Translations under genes and position numbers: made by a program
Part shown: positions 8,794 through 13,996 of the stretch, piece by piece
Layout: every line of letters starts with the position of its first letter
How positions within the stretch are numbered: position 1 is the first letter of the stretch
DNA from: Methylotenera sp.
GTDB taxonomy: Bacteria > Pseudomonadota > Gammaproteobacteria > Burkholderiales > Methylophilaceae
Length of the DNA: 15,959 nucleotides
Assembly (NCBI GenBank): GCA_027310735.1
Contig: DAIDAH010000032.1
Coordinates: 1-15,959, forward strand
Direction: 5' to 3'
Notes under the pieces: model-generated
The model's input: the letters and a program-made list of their open reading frames with translations, nothing else
Told to the model about the DNA's origin: nothing
The model's database searches: none

Positions 8794-8841
8794 AAGACAG
8801 CTTTTTTATAAAAAAAGGCTGTCTTGCGGCAGCCTTTTTTT
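8794..8841 (-). terminator. Attenuator/terminator between pqqA and pqqB with a competing second hairpin
   Basis: On the minus strand, AAAAAAAGGCTG (8841-8830) pairs with CAGCCTTTTTTT (8821-8810) around an 8-base loop, giving a GC core followed by seven Ts: a classic intrinsic terminator, active-looking on both strands. The second arm can instead pair downstream: AAGACAGC plus Ts (8825-8811) with As plus GCTGTCTT (8807-8794), a 14-bp stem with one bulged base. The two folds exclude each other. A terminator here would let pqqA be made in excess over pqqB-E, as reported for other pqq operons. A further palindrome AAGGCTAGCCTT lies at 8772-8783. Confidence 0.8.
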
Positions 8842-8862
8842 ATAATTAAACGTATTCGCTAA

Positions 8863-8934
8863 TTACTTGTTCATTACGTACATTGTAACTTCAAAGCCAA
8901 AACGCATTTCAGTAGCTGCTGGTTTAGTCCACAT
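8863..8934 (-). CDS. pqqA: PqqA, PQQ precursor peptide
   Basis: A 23-residue peptide beginning MWTKPAATEM and ending VTMYVMNK. PqqA is ribosomally made and its glutamate and tyrosine supply all carbon and nitrogen of PQQ. Here these are Glu15 and Tyr19 in the conserved pattern GFEVTMY (residues 13-19), with the correct three-residue spacing. A strong AAGGA ribosome site (8946-8942) lies 7 bases before the ATG. It is first in the pqq operon, and the terminator-like structure right after it fits high expression of the precursor relative to the enzymes. The gene is very short but the pattern and context are unmistakable. Confidence 0.97.
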   Translation of the reverse strand: MWTKPAATEMRFGFEVTMYVMNK

Positions 8935-8980
8935 GATAAAGTCCTTTAATATAGTAATTAGTTAGCGCTACAACCAAGTT

Positions 8981-9009
8981 GTTATAACGTGAAATGAATT
9001 CTCCGCCAA
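8981..9009 (-). promoter_or_regulatory. Candidate sigma-70 promoter of the pqq operon
   Basis: On the minus strand, TTGGCG (9009-9004), a 17-base spacer and TATAAC (8986-8981) precede pqqA by 46 bases. A short inverted repeat (ACAAC/GTTGT, 8970-8982) overlaps the -10 side and could be an operator or leader stem. A second, weaker pair ending in TATATT lies too close to the ribosome site. No clear plus-strand promoter was recognised for the pilus genes in the 248-base divergent region. Confidence 0.4.
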
Positions 9010-9182
9010 CAACCCACTAAAACCCAGTGCAATAATACCGAATTGCGCCTCATGATTTTCATTACGGAACGATGCAAAGTGCGTACAGGCATAATTCAAT
9101 GATAATATCGCCCTTGTTCTTGCATTTGAAACAAAAGTATCCGTCTATGCTTGTACATAAATTTATATCTATTGAGGTTTAA

Positions 9183-10886
9183 ATGGCTCGTCCTGAAAAA
9201 ATTCGTCTAGGTGAGATTCTGGTTCAACAGGATTTAATTTCTGCGGATGACCTTACAAAGTCGTTAGAAGAACAAAAGCGTACAGGCCGCAAACTAGGCC
9301 GTATATTCGTCGATAGAGGTCATGTTACAGAAGCGCAAATTTCTGAAGCCATGGCGCGCCAACTACAAATCCCATTTATTGACTTACAGCAATTTAACAC
9401 CAAGCCGGAAATTATCAATAAATTGCCTGAAGCTCAAGCGCGACGCTTTCGCTGTGCAGTGCTTGCAGACAAAGGTAGCGCCTATTTAGTAGGCATGGTA
9501 GACCCTACAGACTTATTTGCCTACGACGAGCTTGCTCGCATATTACGTAAAGATATTGAACTAGCTGTTATCCAAGAGGGTTCGCTTTTACAACTGATTG
9601 ATCGCAGCTATCGCCGCACCGATGAAATTTCCAACTTAGCCTTAGAGTTAGGGCAAGACCTAGGCGAAACGGCTATTGACTTCGCCTCTATCAGCTCTGA
9701 CAGCGGTGCAGAAGAAGCGCCAGTAGTTAAGTTGCTTCAAACAATTTTTGAAGACGCTGTGCAAGTTCGTGCTTCAGACATCCACATTGAACCTCAAGAA
9801 AACAAGCTACACATTCGCTTCCGCATTGATGGCGTGATGCATTTACAAACAGAAGCCAACTCCAAAATTGCATCTGCTTTAGTATTGAGACTTAAACTCA
9901 CTTCAGGTTTAGATATTTCAGAAAAACGTCTACCACAGGATGGACGCTTTGCAGTTAAGGTCAAAAACCAACCTGTCGATGTACGTATTTCAACGATGCC
10001 AACACAATACGGCGAATCTGTCGTAATGCGTTTACTAATACAAAATTCCAGCGGTTTTGTATTGGAAAAACTCGGTATGCCAAGCGACATGCTAGAGCGC
10101 TTCCGAAAACTGATCCATCGGCCAAGCGGTATGGTGCTAGTGACAGGCCCAACGGGTAGCGGTAAAACCACCACGCTTTATGCGGCCTTGAACGAACTAA
10201 ACTCTCTATCCAACAAAATCATCACGGTTGAAGACCCCGTTGAATACCGCTTACCGGGCATCAACCAAGTGCAAGTCAATGAAAAAATTGATTTAGACTT
10301 TTCACGCGTACTACGCTCAACCTTACGACAAGACCCTGACATTATTCTCGTCGGTGAAATGCGAGACCAAGAAACAGCACAAATCGGCCTAAGAGCAGCG
10401 ATGACTGGTCATCTGGTGCTTTCAACACTACACACTAACGATGCTACAAGTACACTCATTAGAATGATAGACATGGGGGCGCCAAGATTTATGGTTGCCA
10501 CCTCAATTCTAGCAGTTGTCGCACAGCGTTTGGTGCGTCTCGTATGCGAGGGCTGCGCTGAAACCTATACCCCAGAATCCTTTGAACAAGCATGGCTAAA
10601 ACATGAGCTAGGCAACGAGGTAGACCAGCATCAATATGTGCACGGCAAAGGCTGCAGCCTGTGTAATGGCACAGGCTACCAAGGTCGCGTAGGGGTTTAT
10701 GAACTACTCGAAATGAACAACGAATTGATTGACGCCGCCAGCCATCATGACCCTAACACTTTCATTAGAGCTGGTAGGCAACACATGGCAGGCAAAACTT
10801 TACGAAAAAGCGCCGTTGATTTGATTATCGCCAAACGCACAACCATTGCCGAAGCCATGCGCATCAGCAACCAGTTTGAGGACTAA
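9183..10886 (+). CDS. mshE: MshE-type pilus assembly ATPase with N-terminal c-di-GMP-binding MshEN domain
   Basis: 567 residues. A cytoplasmic hexameric GspE/PilB-family ATPase that powers pilus extension. The N-terminus has two 24-residue MshEN motifs, at 8-31 (starting RLGEILV, ending LEEQ) and 37-60 (starting KLGRIFV, ending MARQ), separated by exactly five residues (KRTGR). This is the arrangement known to bind c-di-GMP. In the first motif the usual glycine is Asp17. The ATPase core has Walker A GPTGSGKTT (322-330), the Asp box TVEDPVE (348-354), Walker B ILVGEMRD (388-395), the His box STLHTND (414-420) and a zinc tetracysteine site (C455, C458, C491, C494). GAGG lies 5 bases before the ATG. 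It is followed after 19 bases by the platform gene. The choice of MshE over PilB rests on the MshEN motifs and the MSHA-like neighbours. Confidence 0.93.
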   Translation: MARPEKIRLGEILVQQDLISADDLTKSLEEQKRTGRKLGRIFVDRGHVTEAQISEAMARQLQIPFIDLQQFNTKPEIINKLPEAQARRFRCAVLADKGSAYLVGMVDPTDLFAYDELARILRKDIELAVIQEGSLLQLIDRSYRRTDEISNLALELGQDLGETAIDFASISSDSGAEEAPVVKLLQTIFEDAVQVRASDIHIEPQENKLHIRFRIDGVMHLQTEANSKIASALVLRLKLTSGLDISEKRLPQDGRFAVKVKNQPVDVRISTMPTQYGESVVMRLLIQNSSGFVLEKLGMPSDMLERFRKLIHRPSGMVLVTGPTGSGKTTTLYAALNELNSLSNKIITVEDPVEYRLPGINQVQVNEKIDLDFSRVLRSTLRQDPDIILVGEMRDQETAQIGLRAAMTGHLVLSTLHTNDATSTLIRMIDMGAPRFMVATSILAVVAQRLVRLVCEGCAETYTPESFEQAWLKHELGNEVDQHQYVHGKGCSLCNGTGYQGRVGVYELLEMNNELIDAASHHDPNTFIRAGRQHMAGKTLRKSAVDLIIAKRTTIAEAMRISNQFED

Positions 10887-10905
10887 AGCTCTTTAGCTAA
10901 CTAAC

Positions 10906-12132
10906 ATGCCATTTTTTTCTTACAAAGGACGTGACAGCAAAGGTGCACTAGTTCAAGGAGTGCTTGAGGGCGCCGACAGTAGCGCACTCGCAAACCAGCT
11001 AGCCAGCCTCAACATCACCCCTATCGAGATCAACCCTCGGGCTACCCCAGCCGCCGAAAGTAACTTCTCGATTAACTTATTTGAAGAAAAAATAGAAACC
11101 ATCGACATCATGCTGTTCAGTCGGCAGATGTACACCCTGCTCAAAGCTGGCATTCCTATCATGAGTGCATTTAACGGCCTGCAAGCCTCAACGCAAAACA
11201 AAGCATTGGCAGCGGTTATCGGCAATTTACGTGAGAGCCTAGGCAGTGGTCGAGAGTTATCTGCGGCACTCAGCCTGCACCCTAAAGTGTTTACCAGTTT
11301 TTACATCAATATGGTGCGTGTAGGTGAAACCACCGGTATGCTGGAAACTGTATTCCTGCGCCTATTTGATCATCTTGAATTTGAGAAATTCATGCGCGAT
11401 CAAATCAAGGCCGCCCTACGCTATCCATCTTTCGTCGTAGCGGCCATGGGCATTGCCATTGTGATCGTTAACTTATTCGTCATTCCAGCATTTGCCAAAG
11501 TTTTCCAAGGCTTTGGTGCTGAACTGCCATTAATGACTAGAATCTTATTGGGATTCTCACATTTCATGGAAGCTGCATGGCCGTACATGATTGCTGGCGG
11601 CATCGGTGCCGTATTCCTGTTTCGCTCTTACACATCGACAACTACAGGCAAATACAACTGGGACAAATTTAAACTAAACACCCCTATTGCTGGAAAAATT
11701 ATTCACAAAGGCTCCATGGCACGCTTTGCCAGAAGCTTTGCTTTAGCCAGCAAAAGCGGCGTACCCATTACCAACGGATTAAACTTAGTTGCTCAAACAA
11801 CAGATAACGACTACATAGCCAGAAAAATTGATCTCATGCGTGAAGGCGTAGAGCGTGGCGAAAGCATTCTACGCACAGCAACCAACAGCGGCGTATTTAA
11901 CCCCGTTGTATTACAGATGATTGCCGTGGGTGAAGAAACTGGCGCGCTGGATGATTTGATGGAAGAGGTTGCAGATATGTATCAACGCGACGTTGAATAT
12001 GAAATTAAAACCTTAGGTGCGCAAATTGAACCAATTTTAATCGTGTTTTTAGGTGTCATGGTGCTGATACTTGCGCTGGGTATTTTCCTGCCAATATGGG
12101 ATCTAGGCAGAGTGGCTTTACACAAAGGTTAA
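10906..12132 (+). CDS. mshG: MshG/PilC/GspF-type inner-membrane platform protein
   Basis: 408 residues, standard for the family. It is the inner-membrane platform that connects the assembly ATPase to the pilin subunits. The N-terminus PFFSYKGRDSKG is typical. Two T2SF domains are visible, at about 68-191 and 271-394, each with a matching motif (RVGETTG at 138-144 and AVGEETG at 340-346). Membrane helices lie near 176-196, 223-240 and 375-396. It starts 19 bases after the ATPase gene. No convincing ribosome site precedes the ATG, so translation may be coupled to the upstream gene. Order and similarity make MshG the best name; PilC and GspF are the sister families. Confidence 0.93.
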   Translation: MPFFSYKGRDSKGALVQGVLEGADSSALANQLASLNITPIEINPRATPAAESNFSINLFEEKIETIDIMLFSRQMYTLLKAGIPIMSAFNGLQASTQNKALAAVIGNLRESLGSGRELSAALSLHPKVFTSFYINMVRVGETTGMLETVFLRLFDHLEFEKFMRDQIKAALRYPSFVVAAMGIAIVIVNLFVIPAFAKVFQGFGAELPLMTRILLGFSHFMEAAWPYMIAGGIGAVFLFRSYTSTTTGKYNWDKFKLNTPIAGKIIHKGSMARFARSFALASKSGVPITNGLNLVAQTTDNDYIARKIDLMREGVERGESILRTATNSGVFNPVVLQMIAVGEETGALDDLMEEVADMYQRDVEYEIKTLGAQIEPILIVFLGVMVLILALGIFLPIWDLGRVALHKG

Positions 12133-12154
12133 AACTAATAAACAAACACTAATC

Positions 12155-12703
12155 ATGTCAAATACGCACTTACCAACACAATTGAAAATCAAACACAGCT
12201 CGCGCGGCTTTACTTTGATAGAACTCATTGTCGTGGTGAGCGTAGTTGCAATTTTAGCTACTGCTGCGCTGGATAAACTATTCTGGTATCAAGGACAAGC
12301 TGAAAAGGCAAGCATGGAATATACAGCCAGCATGATTAAAAGCGGCTTATGGATGAGTGCCGCCAGCCTGATGATGGCAAACCGCGGGACTGAAATACCG
12401 GCACTTGCGCAACAGAACCCGATTAATCTTTTAGCGCAAAAACCAGAAAATTATTTGGGCGAACTGGATAGCAACAATACAACCTTACTTAAAGGCGGCA
12501 ACTGGTTTTATGATCCGTCCAAACATCAAGTCGGCTATGTCATTAATCAGCGCCGCGACTTTACGCCAGCGATTACTGACGACTATACGGTAAGATATGG
12601 TATGAAAGTGCTGTATAGTGAAATAGAATTAGCCTCAGGCAAAAAGGCGCCTTATATAACAGGCGTTACACTGGTGCCACTGACTAAGTACGTTTGGCAG
12701 TAA
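12155..12703 (+). CDS. Type IV pseudopilin at the mshF position
   Basis: 182 residues as annotated. A prepilin peptidase site is clear: RG/FTLIELIVVV with G18, F19 and the assembly glutamate E23, then a single hydrophobic helix (about 21-39). The C-terminal part has NPINLLAQKPENYLGEL (88-104) and GGNWFYD (114-120), which looks like a small folded head domain; no cysteines are present. The gene lies directly after the platform gene (22 bases), where mshF is found in Vibrio MSHA operons, but I cannot confirm that name. No ribosome site precedes the ATG. A TTG at 12182 would give a more usual leader (MKIKHSSRG) and is an alternative start. It is probably a minor pilin used in assembly initiation. 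Confidence 0.8.
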   Translation: MSNTHLPTQLKIKHSSRGFTLIELIVVVSVVAILATAALDKLFWYQGQAEKASMEYTASMIKSGLWMSAASLMMANRGTEIPALAQQNPINLLAQKPENYLGELDSNNTTLLKGGNWFYDPSKHQVGYVINQRRDFTPAITDDYTVRYGMKVLYSEIELASGKKAPYITGVTLVPLTKYVWQ

Positions 12704-12772
12704 GCATCGCTATCACGAAGAAAACAATTTCAGTTCTAGGTAGCAAGCAAGATTGCAATAAGGATTAATCTA

Positions 12773-12802
12773 GGTTGATTTAAGTCAACACTTAACTCAA
12801 CC
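12773..12802. repeat. 12-bp near-perfect inverted repeat upstream of the first pilin gene
   Basis: GGTTGATTTAAG (12773-12784) and CTTAACTCAACC (12791-12802) are inverted repeats matching at 11 of 12 positions with a 6-base spacer. A TATATT box (12804-12809) follows at once, but no good -35 box is spaced to it. The repeat may be an operator for a regulator of the pilin promoter, or a leader hairpin. No T-run follows, so it is not a standard terminator. It sits within the 151-base gap between the pseudopilin and the pilin genes. Confidence 0.45.
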
Positions 12803-12854
12803 ATATATTTTAAAGTTCGTTTCGAGTAGTATTGGGATAGAAGGAGCAATAACA

Positions 12855-13364
12855 ATGAAAAAGCATCAATCTGGTTTTACATTAATTGAATTAGTCGTCG
12901 TCATTATCATTCTCGGCATTTTAGCTGCTACGGCTTTACCACGTTTTACCGACATGCAGGTACGAGCTCGCATCGCTAAGCTCAACGGCGCAATTGGTTC
13001 GGTGCGCGGAGCTGCTGCCTTAGCTCACGCGCAGTGCTTAGCCCAAGCGACCCCATGCTCAACCAATGTTGCAGCACAATTCATTAACATGGAAGGTGTT
13101 GCCAATGTATCCGTAGTTAACCAATACCCAACAGCCAATGCTAATGGCATCATAACAGCCGCAGGCATTAGTACCGTTAGTCCAGCAGACTACATCGTAA
13201 CTACTGGTGGTGCAGCGGCTGGCGATGCAATCACCATTTCAGTACCAGGTGCAACTGCTGGTACTTGCCAATTTACCTACACATCTGCGACTTGGGATAC
13301 GACAAACTCTGTAGTTGTAGCGCCAGCCGTAGCAAGCACTAACGCCACATCCATTTGTAACTAA
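12855..13364 (+). CDS. MSHA-type pilin, first of two (mshB/mshA-like)
   Basis: 169 residues. A class IVa-like prepilin with a short leader MKKHQSG, cut after G7, then FTLIELVVVIIILGILAATALPRF, the membrane and pilus-core helix, with glutamate E12 at mature position 5. AAALAHAQ (53-60) and NQYPTANANGI (89-99) resemble MshA of Vibrio and its betaproteobacterial relatives. Cysteines are C61, C68, C138 and C168; the last two fit the C-terminal disulfide loop of pilins. An excellent AAGGAG (12841-12846) is 8 bases before the ATG, stronger than those of the assembly genes, which fits high expression. In Vibrio the order is mshB then mshA, so this is at the mshB position, but either name is possible. 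Confidence 0.88.
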   Translation: MKKHQSGFTLIELVVVIIILGILAATALPRFTDMQVRARIAKLNGAIGSVRGAAALAHAQCLAQATPCSTNVAAQFINMEGVANVSVVNQYPTANANGIITAAGISTVSPADYIVTTGGAAAGDAITISVPGATAGTCQFTYTSATWDTTNSVVVAPAVASTNATSICN

Positions 13365-13402
13365 TTGCTTTTGAATTACCTTAAATTAACTAGGAGACTG
13401 TA

Positions 13403-13831
13403 ATGCGTAATACTCAACAAGGTTTTACCCTGATTGAACTGGTAGTAGTAATTGTGATACTTGGCATTTTGGCGGCAACAGCATTGCCAAAGTTTGTAGA
13501 TATTTCAGATGATGCTGATAAAGCTGCCATCAGCGGGGTTGCTGGTGGATTAGGTTCAGCATCAGCAATCAATTATGGTGGTTGTGCAATTACAAACAAT
13601 ACAGTAACCGCTAACAAATGTGTAAAAGTAAGTAAATGTTCAGATGCAGGAACACTGTTGCTCCCGACTCTCACTCTCGGAACTGCCGCATCGACCACTG
13701 CATATTATCTAGCTGCGGATACTGCAGCTACAACAAATGGCACCCCTGTTACATGTACAATTCAAAAAGATAAAGGCACCACCTCACCTAAATACACAGC
13801 TAGTTTTTCTGTAATCGGTGCAGGTAACTAA
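13403..13831 (+). CDS. MSHA-type pilin, second of two (mshA-like)
   Basis: 142 residues. Leader MRNTQQG cut after G7, then a helix nearly identical to that of the preceding pilin (LGILAATALPKF), with glutamate E12. The globular half differs from the first pilin: it is shorter, serine/threonine/alanine-rich, and has C61, C73, C79 and C118, enough for two disulfides. SDDADKAAISGVAGGLGSAS (35-54) resembles MshA. AGGAG (13392-13396) lies 6 bases before the ATG, and only 38 bases separate it from the previous gene, so the two are likely one transcript. It may be the major pilin, but which of the pair is major cannot be decided from sequence. Confidence 0.88.
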   Translation: MRNTQQGFTLIELVVVIVILGILAATALPKFVDISDDADKAAISGVAGGLGSASAINYGGCAITNNTVTANKCVKVSKCSDAGTLLLPTLTLGTAASTTAYYLAADTAATTNGTPVTCTIQKDKGTTSPKYTASFSVIGAGN

Positions 13832-13869
13832 ATTAAGTGCAGCCTCTTTGTATCTTATGAAATTGACGC

Positions 13870-13967
13870 TACATCCGTTAAAAACGAATGTAAATGCTTT
13901 GACCAATCGTGCTATGTAATAAGTTACCTGTCACGATTGGCCAATGCTCCTACAGCATCACCATGCT
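13870..13967. other. Cluster of hairpins between the second pilin and the surface protein gene
   Basis: Three structures are seen in a 165-base gap. First, TACATCCGTT (13870-13879) with AACGAATGTA (13883-13892), one mismatch, loop AAA. Second, CCAATCGTG (13903-13911) with CACGATTGG (13932-13940), extendable by three more pairs across one mismatch, with an inner GTAA/TTAC stem (13916-13927). Third, alternate stems ATGCT/AGCAT/ATGCT (13944-13967), where the middle arm can pair either way; the later pairing is CAGCAT with ATGCTG. None is followed by a T-run. They may stabilise or process the pilin mRNA, or belong to an unknown RNA; the strand cannot be decided. Confidence 0.45.
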
Positions 13968-13996
13968 GCATCCATTTGTTCAATAACAACTAAAAT

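Noticed and set aside
8982..9062. 26-residue minus-strand frame upstream of pqqA as a leader peptide
   Set aside because: No ribosome site, and it overlaps the best candidate pqqA promoter.
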